From positions 22,960 to 86,959 of the forward strand of contig NZ_CYSD01000032.1 in assembly GCF_001458415.1 (NCBI RefSeq): a DNA stretch of 64,000 nucleotides, written 5' to 3'. Under the pieces are notes generated by a model. The model was not told the DNA's origin. It saw nothing but the letters and a program-made list of their open reading frames with translations, and searched no databases. Source of the stretch: Tritonibacter multivorans. Its GTDB lineage: Bacteria; Pseudomonadota; Alphaproteobacteria; Rhodobacterales; Rhodobacteraceae. Position 1 is the stretch's first letter, and each line of letters starts with the position of its first letter. Below, piece after piece: positions 43,454 to 52,422 of the stretch. The position numbers and the translations under genes are program-made.

Positions 43454-44920
43454 ATGAGTAAAGCTCCTCCGTCTTCGGACACGACGCCAGACGACCAAGG
43501 TGGAAAAGATCCCAAGGCAGGGTCCATGGCCGTGATTTCGGTATTGGGCCTGGGCTCGCAGCAGTTTGCGGCCCTGATGATGACCTTGCTTGCCGCAGCG
43601 ACCCTTTCGGCCGCGGAATACGGCGTCTACACGCTGGCAGTGGTTTTTGCCGAATTCGTTGTGATGCTGACGTACACCGGCTTCTTCCACTATGTGATCA
43701 ACGCCGACGAAGACGAAGACCGTCTGCTGCCCACGGTCTTTTGGATTATGGTGTCAATTGGCGCTGTTGGCGGCGCTTTGATTGGCGTCAATGCGGCTTT
43801 GATTGCACAGGCATTTGACGCCCCACAGCTCACCCTTGTCCTGCAGCTTCTGGCCATACTGCAACCCTTTGGTGCGATGATCGGATGGTGCACAGCCGTT
43901 CTGACCCGCCACGGGAAAATGAAGCCCTACTTTCTGTGTATCGGGTTTTCCAATCTGGGCGCGCTGGCTCTGGGTGCAGCCACATTGATGATCTGGCCCT
44001 CCGTCCTCGCCTTGGTCTTGTATCGCGCTGCAAGAATAGCCTTGTGCCTTTTCTCCATGTGTTGGGTGATGCCCACGGGACCACGATTGCGGTTCGACGT
44101 CCAATTGGCACGTCGGGCGGCGCGGTTTGCTTGGGGGCTTTATGGCTCTGCTTCTTTGAAGTTCGTGTCCAATTTTGGCGCTGATCTGATGCTCGCCTGG
44201 TTCTTGTCCACCGCAGAAGCAGGCCTTTACAGATTTGCTAATCGGCTGGCCTTTGCCGCCTCAAGTCTGGTGACACAGCCGCTCAACGCGTTTGCGCTGA
44301 AGAAATTCGGGCGCGCCTCCCGGCAGGGGAAGGATATCTCGGCCATTCTGGCGCAATTCTTTGCCGCCTCTATCGTATTGGTCGGAGGCGTCGCAATGAC
44401 GATCGTCGTGCTGGGAGATCAGCTGGTGACCGCCTTGTTCCGGCCCGAATTCAGCGCAGCAACCTTCGCCATTGTGATGATGGCTTTGCGCTCTGCTTTC
44501 AGTGTTGGGCACAATCTCATCGGCCCGGTGTTCTCCGCATTGCACCGCAATGCAACGGGCATGGCTTACAATCTGGTTGTCGCAGCTCTGATGGTCGTTG
44601 TTATTCCTGCCTTCGCCCCCTTTGGCCTCAATGCGATGGCCACCGCCACAACAATGGTCCAACTGTTCAGTATCCCGTTTGCCTTGTTTGTGATTGCGCG
44701 CTGGGGTCAGCTTGATATTGGCCCCGCGCTGCGGGACGGGACCACGGCGCTTGGTCTGGTTGCCTGCTATTCGGCCGTTCTGTTTGCTCTCAGTTTCCAG
44801 TTCAATCTTGGCTCTGCAATGTTGACGGTCAATGCAGCCCTCGCGGTTCTTCTGGGCGCGATCACGGTCTTGCTGGCGGTTCGGTTCCAGGTGCTGAAAC
44901 CAGAGATTTTAACCCGCTAA
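43454..44920 (+). CDS. Polysaccharide flippase (Wzx-like, MATE/MVF superfamily)
   Basis: 488 aa from the ATG at 43454. About 12-14 membrane helices are present, beginning AVISVLGLGSQQFAALMMTL and AAEYGVYTLAVVFAEFVVML. It resembles O-antigen/capsule repeat-unit flippases. It moves lipid-linked repeat units to the periplasmic face. It lies between the export protein and the acyltransferase, about 100 bases after the former. Confidence 0.88.
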   Translation: MSKAPPSSDTTPDDQGGKDPKAGSMAVISVLGLGSQQFAALMMTLLAAATLSAAEYGVYTLAVVFAEFVVMLTYTGFFHYVINADEDEDRLLPTVFWIMVSIGAVGGALIGVNAALIAQAFDAPQLTLVLQLLAILQPFGAMIGWCTAVLTRHGKMKPYFLCIGFSNLGALALGAATLMIWPSVLALVLYRAARIALCLFSMCWVMPTGPRLRFDVQLARRAARFAWGLYGSASLKFVSNFGADLMLAWFLSTAEAGLYRFANRLAFAASSLVTQPLNAFALKKFGRASRQGKDISAILAQFFAASIVLVGGVAMTIVVLGDQLVTALFRPEFSAATFAIVMMALRSAFSVGHNLIGPVFSALHRNATGMAYNLVVAALMVVVIPAFAPFGLNAMATATTMVQLFSIPFALFVIARWGQLDIGPALRDGTTALGLVACYSAVLFALSFQFNLGSAMLTVNAALAVLLGAITVLLAVRFQVLKPEILTR

Positions 44921-44932
44921 CAGGGGATTTGG

Positions 44933-45976
44933 ATGACACAGAAGTCGCAGCCAATTTGGCCTCTGAAACAACAATCTGCCCCCTTGACGCAACCTGCATC
45001 AACCGCTGGCACGCGTGACCATCGGCTTGATCACGCCAGAGGGTTGGCAATGGTTCTTGTTGTCCTGGGCCACGCGCTTGTCGGGGCGAAATCTGCAGGC
45101 GGGCTTAGCCAACCCTGGCTGGTTTTACTTGTCGTCATCTACAGCACGCATATGGCACTGTTTTTTCTGCTGTCCGGGCTGCTCGCCGCGCGCATTCAAA
45201 CGCGCCGCTGGTCCGACGTGCTGCGCACGTTAGGCCAACGGATCCTTTGGCCCTATCTGCTGTGGAGCTTTCTGCTTCTGACCATTCATTTCGCAATGAG
45301 CGCCCATACCAATGTGGCCTTGGCCCATTACAATCCGCTCAGCATCTTATGGAAACCGCCGTCGGTGATGTGGTTTCTCTATTATCTGGGCGGGGCAATG
45401 GTGCTGCTGCGCCTCCTGTCGCCATTTTCAAATGTCCTCATCTGGGGTCTGGCCGCAATCCTGATTGCCGCAGCCTATGCAGAGCTGGTTCCGCAGGAAC
45501 TGCGCTTTGTGGGGCTTTTTCTTGCGGCGGCCCGTTGCCCGGTCGCGCGCCTTGAACAGGTTTTGACGCCAGGGATCCTCACGCTGGCATCGCTGGCTGC
45601 GGGCATTACGCTTCTCGCTGCCATCCGCGAAACAGGCCAGAATTTCAGCGGTTACCCGGCCTTTGGCCTACCTTATCTTCCGATGTTGGTGGCCGGTCCC
45701 ATTCTCATCTTTGCGCTTAGTCATCTGGCGCTGGCGAAGAGCCGCGCAGACAGTCGCATCAATGCATTCATTCTCAGGATCGGTCAGCAGACTATGCCGA
45801 TCTTTGTGGTCCATATATTGGTGACTGCCGGGACCCGGATTGTGTTGCTAAAGCTTGGGGTCGACCAATGGGGGCTGATTGTCTGCGCCGCGACTTTGCT
45901 TGGGGTCCTTATTCCCATGATGGCGTTTTCTATTGCGCAAAGGTTCCGCCTGGATGGCGTTTTGGGTTGGCGATAG
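44933..45976 (+). CDS. Acyltransferase family 3 membrane protein
   Basis: 347 aa with about ten membrane segments. RDHRLDHARGLAMVLVVLGH contains the family's R/H signature (LDxxRGLA and GH), and STHMALFFLLSGLLAARIQT is the next conserved block. Such enzymes O-acetylate or succinylate polysaccharides. It lies 12 bases after the flippase gene and its 3' end overlaps the convergent polymerase-like gene by 47 bases. Confidence 0.88.
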   Translation: MTQKSQPIWPLKQQSAPLTQPASTAGTRDHRLDHARGLAMVLVVLGHALVGAKSAGGLSQPWLVLLVVIYSTHMALFFLLSGLLAARIQTRRWSDVLRTLGQRILWPYLLWSFLLLTIHFAMSAHTNVALAHYNPLSILWKPPSVMWFLYYLGGAMVLLRLLSPFSNVLIWGLAAILIAAAYAELVPQELRFVGLFLAAARCPVARLEQVLTPGILTLASLAAGITLLAAIRETGQNFSGYPAFGLPYLPMLVAGPILIFALSHLALAKSRADSRINAFILRIGQQTMPIFVVHILVTAGTRIVLLKLGVDQWGLIVCAATLLGVLIPMMAFSIAQRFRLDGVLGWR

Positions 45977-47378
45977 CCTGTACCTGACCCGCGCCGCGAG
46001 ATCCTTGCGCAAGCCAGCACGACCGCAGCAAGCCCACCGAAAGACCCGCCATAATAAAAAATGGCAGATCCAGGTTCGGGTAGGGTTTGACCAGCGACGC
46101 ACCAACCAGGATCGCTGCACAGCCGGACTGTAATGCGGCGGCGACTTCGGCGCGCCGAGATCCCTGCCAGACCTGTGGCGGGCGGTACAACAACACCCCC
46201 GCAACAAACCACAAATAAAACCCCGTTCCAATCACCCCAAGACTGCCCAGACAGGTCATGATCCAGCTGGACGCCCGCACGCTGCCGATTCCAGCGCCCA
46301 CGCCATAGGAATCCCAAAAGTTCTGAAGCGCCTGCAGGTTCCACAACAGGCGCTCCTCGCCCGACTGTGACGACGCTTTTTGAACCAACAGGCTATCAAA
46401 CAGATCCGCCATCAGCGGGGACATGGTGAAGCCCACTGCGACGGTCGCGACAATTGCCGGGCACAGGGCCAGTCCAACAAGGAAGATCATCATCCCGCGC
46501 TGCCCAAGAACTGCGGCCCGAAGTTGCCAGAGCAAAAACAGTCCGCCGTAGATCGCAAAGGTCACATAAGCCGCCGAAGACGTAGACCGCAGCAGCAACA
46601 AAACGATCACAACAAGGACACCCCCGGCCCAAAGTCGCCCCTGCCCGGCAGGTTGCCCAAACCAATACCGCAGCCAGAACCCAAACAACCCAATGGTAAA
46701 CAACCCAAAGGACGAAGGCTCCGGAAAAGCCCCAATCAACCGGCGCACTCCAAACAGGACCTGATTGTCCAGCACATTCAGCGTCGCCGTGCGCAAAAGC
46801 ACAAGCGGATCAAACCCAAGAACGGTCGACGAAAGATCCAAGGCCGAGACCACGATATGCAGGCCAGTCATACCAAGGACCGCCAGAAACACCCCCCGGA
46901 CAGAACCGCCTTCACGAAACAGCGTGGCCATCACCACAAAAGCAGAGGCGGCCATGAACAAGCGAACGGCCTGACCAATATTTCCGCCAACGGGCCTGAG
47001 AGGCACCAATTCAATCGCAGCCCCCTCGGTGGTGCGAATAATGGCAAAGACCTCCGTGCCATAAGCAAAAATTCGGGGCAGGAAAAAGGCCCCAAGCGAC
47101 GCCCAGAGCACGACCAGAAACAGCGCAAACCCAGGCGCGCCAATGCGCAGGGTTCCAAACATCTGGGGCCAGAAATTTGTCGACAGGGCTGCCGAAACCC
47201 AAAGCGCAATCAAGGCGCATTCTGCGATCATGAGCCCGCCAAGACCCGGCAAATTGATTGCAGCCGTCCCCCCGAGTGGAAGCATCGCCAAAACCAAAGG
47301 CAGACCGCGGTAGGGGCCAAGATAGATCACAAGCACAAAAACCAGCACGGCAAGGGGTGTCGATGATAACAGTTGCAT
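45930..47378 (-). CDS. Polysaccharide polymerase / O-antigen ligase-like membrane protein
   Basis: 482 aa with about 11-12 membrane helices and a large loop around residues 325-365 (SGEERLLWNLQALQNFWDSY, GVGAGIGSVRASSWIMTCLG). The GxGxGSxRASS loop between helices is the pattern of Wzy/WaaL-type proteins. As the locus has a flippase, chain-length kinase and export protein, this is the probable Wzy polymerase. It is encoded opposite to the acyltransferase, with a 47-base tail overlap. Confidence 0.8.
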   Translation of the reverse strand: MQLLSSTPLAVLVFVLVIYLGPYRGLPLVLAMLPLGGTAAINLPGLGGLMIAECALIALWVSAALSTNFWPQMFGTLRIGAPGFALFLVVLWASLGAFFLPRIFAYGTEVFAIIRTTEGAAIELVPLRPVGGNIGQAVRLFMAASAFVVMATLFREGGSVRGVFLAVLGMTGLHIVVSALDLSSTVLGFDPLVLLRTATLNVLDNQVLFGVRRLIGAFPEPSSFGLFTIGLFGFWLRYWFGQPAGQGRLWAGGVLVVIVLLLLRSTSSAAYVTFAIYGGLFLLWQLRAAVLGQRGMMIFLVGLALCPAIVATVAVGFTMSPLMADLFDSLLVQKASSQSGEERLLWNLQALQNFWDSYGVGAGIGSVRASSWIMTCLGSLGVIGTGFYLWFVAGVLLYRPPQVWQGSRRAEVAAALQSGCAAILVGASLVKPYPNLDLPFFIMAGLSVGLLRSCWLAQGSRGAGQVQAIANPKRHPGGTFAQ

Positions 47379-47468
47379 GTGAAATCTAAACCGAAGTAGC
47401 CAGAAACAAATCTACCGCCGCACCGTGTTGCAGTCACCCGGCGCGCACCGCACTTCAACTATAAGTAA

Positions 47469-47497
47469 AAAAGCTGCAGCGCCTAGCTGCAGCTTTT
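47469..47497. terminator. Rho-independent terminator downstream of the small RTX gene
   Basis: A perfect 12-bp stem, AAAAGCTGCAGC (47469-47480) with GCTGCAGCTTTT (47486-47497), has a 5-base loop. The A and T flanks make it work in both directions. It separates the RTX gene from the polymerase gene. Confidence 0.85.
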
Positions 47498-47548
47498 CAC
47501 TTTTGTGGATTCCACTGATGAAACCCACTCTATCTATGCGCGATGAGA

Positions 47549-48178
47549 TCACACAAGCAGCACATCGCCAAAATCACCGATGAAATCGTCTTCCGTCAGG
47601 TGAACCTGGTAGACAGTGATTTCGGTGTTCCCAAAGGTCACAATAGAATGTGCATTCTGGTAGGAAATCTCGATGTCCGCGCCGCCTGCCATCAGGAAAA
47701 TGTCAAAGTCAGAGGAGAAATCCCAAACCTTGTCGTTGCCGTCGTCTGTACCAAAGACAAAAGTGTCGCTGCCTTGGGTGCCATCCCGGTTCACATTGGT
47801 GTCGCCATACAGCACATCGTCTTCGCTGCCGCCAATAATGGTGTCATCACCGTCGCCGCCAATCAGCGTGTCAAACCCAGAGCCACCAGCAAGGCTGTCG
47901 CTGCCTTCGCCGCCAAACAATTTGTCGCGACCGCCGCCGCCCAGCAGTGTGTCGGCGCCTTCGTCACCGCGCAGGGTGTCATTGCCGTGATTGCCCGCAA
48001 GATAGTCATCGCCCAGCTCACCATTTGCCACGCCGGACACACCATTCAGCGTGATAGCGTCATCCCCATCGCCAGCATTCAGCCGCAAGCTATCCGTCAG
48101 TCCGATGCTTGCATCGCTCGACGCCACAAATTCATCATCGCCATCAGATAGTGCAATATTCAGAAATTCGCCTGCCAT
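47549..48178 (-). CDS. Small RTX calcium-binding protein
   Basis: 209 aa, acidic, no Sec signal. Residues about 55-130 carry RTX nonapeptides (GELGDDYLAGNHGNDTLRGD, GGEGSDSLAGGSGFDTLIGG, GGDGDDTIIGG) that fold as a calcium beta-roll. The C-terminal third (DTFVFGTDDGNDKVWDFSSD, YQVHLTEDDFIGDFGDVLLV) resembles the end of type I-secreted RTX proteins. No enzymatic domain is visible, so it may be a structural or adhesive matrix protein. It has its own terminator and a 512-base upstream spacer. Confidence 0.88.
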   Translation of the reverse strand: MAGEFLNIALSDGDDEFVASSDASIGLTDSLRLNAGDGDDAITLNGVSGVANGELGDDYLAGNHGNDTLRGDEGADTLLGGGGRDKLFGGEGSDSLAGGSGFDTLIGGDGDDTIIGGSEDDVLYGDTNVNRDGTQGSDTFVFGTDDGNDKVWDFSSDFDIFLMAGGADIEISYQNAHSIVTFGNTEITVYQVHLTEDDFIGDFGDVLLV

Positions 48179-48690
48179 TTAAACTCTCCATCGAGATCGG
48201 GCCTTGGGGCACCCTAAAGAAAAACAAGAACAACCGGCAATCAATGACAAAAAATCAAATCGGGGCTTCAAAAAACCCGTTTGCCGCACCCTCCCCATTG
48301 GGCTAAAAAATCTATAAAGTTTTACATACTTCTGCGCCAACTATATAATTTGATAGTGTCAGAACCGCAAAACGCAAAACTATCGCAAGGCATGCCACAA
48401 GGTGTTGCTTTAAATTGTAAAAAAAATAATTCTAGGATGCGCGAAAATTCAATCAAAATAATCACGATAACATTGTGTATTTTTTACGTATCTATTTTTG
48501 AACAAATGCGCACAGATGAACAAAAACCAATAAAAGGCGCGCGCCAAATTCCGCCAATTCTTTAGTCAAACCACGCGAAACACCGCCTATGCCTATCGGA
48601 TTTCAAAAATGGTCCCTTCCCGCATGTATTGATTCGGTGCTTTAGTTCAAAAGTGTTCCCGCCAAGACATGAAACAACTCAGGCCCTATC
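48179..48690. promoter_or_regulatory. AT-rich divergent spacer RTX gene / glycosidase-like gene
   Basis: 512 bases, strongly A+T-rich between about 48290 and 48510. Frames in it lack ribosome sites. It should contain both promoters; no named site was seen. Confidence 0.45.
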
Positions 48691-50445
48691 ATGATCGCAA
48701 AGCGTTTGAAGTCGTCTTTAGTGTGCGCTTGGGTTTTGGCGCTGGCAGCCGCCCCAATGACAGCAGCCTCAGCAAATGGCCTGACTGCCCCGGAACTGGG
48801 CGCGGTTTCACAATTCCAGGCGGGGGCGCAATACAAGCGGCTGGACCGTGTCAGAGCGCTGGCACAATCGTCGCTTCGTGATGGGCTCCGTTGGCACGAG
48901 ATTGAACAACAAGATGGTCTGTACCGTTTTGACCATCGCAGTGGCCGATACGTTTCGGATCTGATCGAGGAAGGCATGCTCGGGTCGCTCACGTTGCACC
49001 CGTCTTCAAACCGACGCAACAACGGGGCGACGGCAGCTGACCCTGAACAAACCAAAGCCTTTGCGGATTATGTGGCAGCCGTTGCGCAACAATTTCCCGG
49101 GCTTCGCCTCGAGATCGGAAATGAATTCAACTCCAGCAGTTTCCTAAGTGGCCCAGCCAAAGACCTGTCCGTCCCTGACCGCGCGCGTCTGCACGCTGCG
49201 CATATTCTGGCGATCGCTGAAACCGGCGCTGTCGCACAGGATCGTCTTTTGGCCGGCGCCGCACATTCGGTCGCTGCGGGCTACATTTGGGCGGTGCTCG
49301 ATCAAGGTGTCGCCGACCACATTTCTGCGATCGCCCTTCACCCCTATACCAGCCCGGCAGAGGTTCTCCCCGCGCACTTAGAGGTCCTGCGCCGACACCC
49401 TGCCATGCAGAAACTTGCAATCGAAATCACCGAATTCGGGATTGCGGATGACCGCAACGCACCCGACCATTTCTGGCGCAATTACTGCAAGATGGCTCTT
49501 GCCAATGTACGGCGTGCGGTTTGGTATCCCTTTGATGCCCGCCGCGACCAATACTCTGCTGTCATCGACCGGCAGCTCAATCTGACACCGGTTGGCCGCG
49601 CAATCACTTTCGCCCAGACCAAGCTTGCCGGGCGAAAGGTTGAAGAGAGCTTTGCAAACCAGCCTTATTTGCATGGCTGTCTGTTTGATGATCGGACATT
49701 GGTCTTCTGGGGCGAACCACGCGAAATTCGCCTCAACCGCCCGGATATACAGGTGCGACACGGCCATCTGCGGCAGCTGCCCTCCGGTGATTTGTCCCGA
49801 CCGACTGAAACAACAGTTCGCATCCTCACCGTTCCCGAGGACGCCGCGCCGCTGGTGCCCGGGCGCGACCTTAGTCTTGGCGACAGCCCATTGGTGGCAG
49901 ACAGCTATGTGGATTTTCACTACCCTATTGACGATGAAGCCCTAAGCGACCCAACCCCTCGCGACCATCCGTTCACCCGTTGGCTACAACGCGGCCCCAG
50001 CGTGTTGCCGCTGATCACCTGCCCCGGACAAGACCGGCCCAAAGCCCCCTGGCGGCCCTACCTCTGCGCGAAAAACGCGCCCGCGTTCACACTGACCGAA
50101 AAAGACGTGACATTGATTGGCGCGGCAGTGGGCACGCCCCTCACCCTGGTAATGGCGCATCGCGTCAGCCACCCCCGTGACCTCCGCCTCGAAGTGGACA
50201 TCGCTGTACGGCGCGCCAGCCGGGACGGGCTACAGGTTCAACTGTGGAAAAATGACCAAGAAATAGCGCAGCGGCATGTCCTTTATGGTATGGTTGAGGA
50301 ACCATGGATCGTGACGCTGCCCGGCGTTTCAGCCGGTGACCTTCTGCAAATCAGACTTGCCAACGGACCCACCGACACAGGCGATTTTGGCAGTGTGCGG
50401 GTCCGGATTTTTGACGAGAACCTTTTTTATTCCAGCGCGCCATAG
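48691..50445 (+). CDS. Secreted glycoside hydrolase-like protein of the polysaccharide locus
   Basis: 584 aa with a signal peptide (residues 1-28). Residues about 35-310 look like a clan-A TIM barrel: RWHEIEQQDGLYRFD early, acid/base Glu145 in LRLEIGNEFNSSS, HPYTSPAEV in the middle, and probable nucleophile Glu248 in LAIEITEFGIADD. Two beta-rich parts follow, the last (residues 450-584) resembling a carbohydrate-binding jelly roll. It most resembles in design the PslG-type enzymes that trim an exopolysaccharide in the periplasm. The exact GH family is not certain. It follows the RTX gene divergently. Confidence 0.75.
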   Translation: MIAKRLKSSLVCAWVLALAAAPMTAASANGLTAPELGAVSQFQAGAQYKRLDRVRALAQSSLRDGLRWHEIEQQDGLYRFDHRSGRYVSDLIEEGMLGSLTLHPSSNRRNNGATAADPEQTKAFADYVAAVAQQFPGLRLEIGNEFNSSSFLSGPAKDLSVPDRARLHAAHILAIAETGAVAQDRLLAGAAHSVAAGYIWAVLDQGVADHISAIALHPYTSPAEVLPAHLEVLRRHPAMQKLAIEITEFGIADDRNAPDHFWRNYCKMALANVRRAVWYPFDARRDQYSAVIDRQLNLTPVGRAITFAQTKLAGRKVEESFANQPYLHGCLFDDRTLVFWGEPREIRLNRPDIQVRHGHLRQLPSGDLSRPTETTVRILTVPEDAAPLVPGRDLSLGDSPLVADSYVDFHYPIDDEALSDPTPRDHPFTRWLQRGPSVLPLITCPGQDRPKAPWRPYLCAKNAPAFTLTEKDVTLIGAAVGTPLTLVMAHRVSHPRDLRLEVDIAVRRASRDGLQVQLWKNDQEIAQRHVLYGMVEEPWIVTLPGVSAGDLLQIRLANGPTDTGDFGSVRVRIFDENLFYSSAP

Positions 50446-50509
50446 CGCCTGATCGCGTGAGCCCACACCCTCACGCTTTGTGCGGATCAAACATTTGAAG
50501 GAGCAAGCG

Positions 50510-51280
50510 ATGAACGCGGTTTTACACAGTGCAATGAAAGCCTCATCAAAGCATCTGGCCCGCGTTCTGCCACAGGCACGCTACAAGAGGTCGATTTTTG
50601 TCTTGTCGCATATGCGCGCTGCCACCACTGCACTGACCAATGTTTTATGCAGCCATCCGGCGATCTCGGGATATGGCGAAGCCCATGTAAACTATGACTC
50701 GCCCGCCAGCTCGGGACAGCTTCTGGTGAATTTGCTGCGTCGGCGTGCCTTTGATCCTTTTGCGCCCTATCTCGCAGACAAGCTGCTGCACAACAGGCTC
50801 GACAATAACCTGCCCGAAGATTTCTTCTCTGCGCGCGCAGTTTTTATTGTCCGATCGCCAGCCGCAGCCATTGCCTCAATCACCGCGTTGGGCGCGCGCA
50901 CGGGAGTCGCCGAAGGGCAAACCCCAGAGACCGCAGCGCTGTATTATGCAGGTCGGCTAGAGCATCTGAACACCCTGTGGGACCGCTTTGCGCCCGAAAA
51001 CCGGTACGGCCTCGCCGTCGAAACCCTGCTTGCCGACCCCGACGCGCGTGTCGCTCGCCTTGGCACCTGGCTTGGCCTGTCGCCTGCCTTGAAAAACGAA
51101 TACGCGCCCCACCCTGCAAGCCAGTCCGGCGGCGGAGGCGATCCGACCCGCTCTGCCGATCTGCGCCGGATCGAAAAGGCCGCGACGCCTCTGACCGCAC
51201 CGCAATTTGACCCGCGCCTCTCAGACGACCTGCGCGCGCGCTGCGAAGACGCGCACAAACACCTGCTTCAAAGGTTCTAA
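50510..51280 (+). CDS. Sulfotransferase-like protein
   Basis: 256 aa from the ATG at 50510, with AAGGAG upstream. SIFVLSHMRAATTALTNVLC stands where the PAPS 5'-phosphosulfate loop (usually PRSGTT) would be, and VFIVRSPAAAIASITALGAR fits the 3'-phosphate motif. CSHPAISGYGEAH is typical of bacterial sulfotransferases. The P-loop is unusual (HMRAATTA), so activity is uncertain. The gene follows the glycosidase-like gene by 64 bases. Confidence 0.75.
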   Translation: MNAVLHSAMKASSKHLARVLPQARYKRSIFVLSHMRAATTALTNVLCSHPAISGYGEAHVNYDSPASSGQLLVNLLRRRAFDPFAPYLADKLLHNRLDNNLPEDFFSARAVFIVRSPAAAIASITALGARTGVAEGQTPETAALYYAGRLEHLNTLWDRFAPENRYGLAVETLLADPDARVARLGTWLGLSPALKNEYAPHPASQSGGGGDPTRSADLRRIEKAATPLTAPQFDPRLSDDLRARCEDAHKHLLQRF

Positions 51281-51317
51281 TGGGCTGACGCGCGCGTTGT
51301 ACCTTTGGCGTATTTCG

Positions 51318-52310
51318 TCACGCGGGCTCAGCAAGCTTTTCGGCAGTGGCCATTGAAATGGCCGCAGCCCCGCCGCTTTCGAAATAACGATCATACCCCA
51401 TGCGAACGTCCTCCGTCCGCGCCCGGATCCTGGCCACTTCCTCCTCTGACAGCAGTGCCCGCCAATAGCTGTTCACCACGTTCAGATTGCGATCCTGCGA
51501 ATGCGGGTGTCCCGATGGCAGGTCAGATTTTGACTTCTGCGCCAGACGCTCTTCGAGGCTTGCCAGCCCCCGCTCGGCTCTGGCACCGTGCTCTAATCCC
51601 AGCCGAGCAAATAACGATTGATAGCTTTGACGCGGCTGGCGCAACACGGCGTCCATATGCAGAACCGTGACAAGATCCGGCCGCGCCTGCGCCAAAGACA
51701 AGAGTTCCGCATAAATCATGGACCAAAGCGCTGCGGATTCCTCCACAATATTCTTTGCGTCCCGCACAGGAAGAGCCCCCCCCTTCAGGCCCGCTCCCGA
51801 CAGGTCTTCCGCCATCTGGTGAACCGGAAACCGCCAACTCAAACGTTTATAACTGGCGACCACGGCTTCAGGGGGTCTGTAGGTGACAACGACCGGAATG
51901 CCATGGCGTTCCACAGCGGCCCGCGCGGCAAGGGCCGCCAGGGGATCTTTCCAAATCAACGTCTCAAGGAATGGGGTCAGACGCGCCCGCAAAAGACTGT
52001 GTCGGCTGCGGCCTCCCAAAACAATTTTTGCAATACGGCGCAGCCCCGTTTCATGTTTGAACACGCCAGAACGCAGATTGAGGCTCAGATGCCCAAGCCG
52101 ATCCACAAAACCATCAAAGGCCGCATCGTCCAACGGCTGGACGCCCGGGCGTTCGAAATACCGCGAGATCTGCCGATCACCGCTGTCCCCGTTCATCGGT
52201 TCATACAAAGAACTGGTCCCTTTCGCCAAGGCCAGCTGATCCCCAACAACGGTTGTCCCAGAACGGGGTGCACCGGTCACCAGAACTATTTTTCGACTGC
52301 GTGAATACAC
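51318..52310 (-). CDS. Sulfotransferase
   Basis: 330 aa from a GTG at 52310 (GTGGAG upstream). A classical 5'-PSB loop, IVLVTGAPRSGTTVVGDQLA, opens the protein; VVVTYRPPEAVVASYKRLSW is the 3'-phosphate-binding segment. YEPMNGDSGD fits the acceptor pocket. It uses PAPS to sulfate a hydroxyl, most plausibly of the polysaccharide made by the neighbouring genes. Confidence 0.88.
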   Translation of the reverse strand: MYSRSRKIVLVTGAPRSGTTVVGDQLALAKGTSSLYEPMNGDSGDRQISRYFERPGVQPLDDAAFDGFVDRLGHLSLNLRSGVFKHETGLRRIAKIVLGGRSRHSLLRARLTPFLETLIWKDPLAALAARAAVERHGIPVVVTYRPPEAVVASYKRLSWRFPVHQMAEDLSGAGLKGGALPVRDAKNIVEESAALWSMIYAELLSLAQARPDLVTVLHMDAVLRQPRQSYQSLFARLGLEHGARAERGLASLEERLAQKSKSDLPSGHPHSQDRNLNVVNSYWRALLSEEEVARIRARTEDVRMGYDRYFESGGAAAISMATAEKLAEPA

Positions 52311-52366
52311 CGCTCACTCCACTTGCTAGAGTTCCAAAGCTCTCCGAAACCAACCGAGGCCAACCT

Positions 52367-52402
52367 CCGGGACAAGGTCCGGGACAAGGCCCGGGACAAG
52401 GA
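52367..52402. repeat. Three 12-bp tandem repeats
   Basis: CCGGGACAAGG plus one variable base is repeated exactly three times (52367-52378, 52379-52390, 52391-52402) in the gap between two minus-strand sulfotransferase genes. Confidence 0.85.
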
Positions 52403-52422
52403 TGGTGAAGCACCGACGCGCC

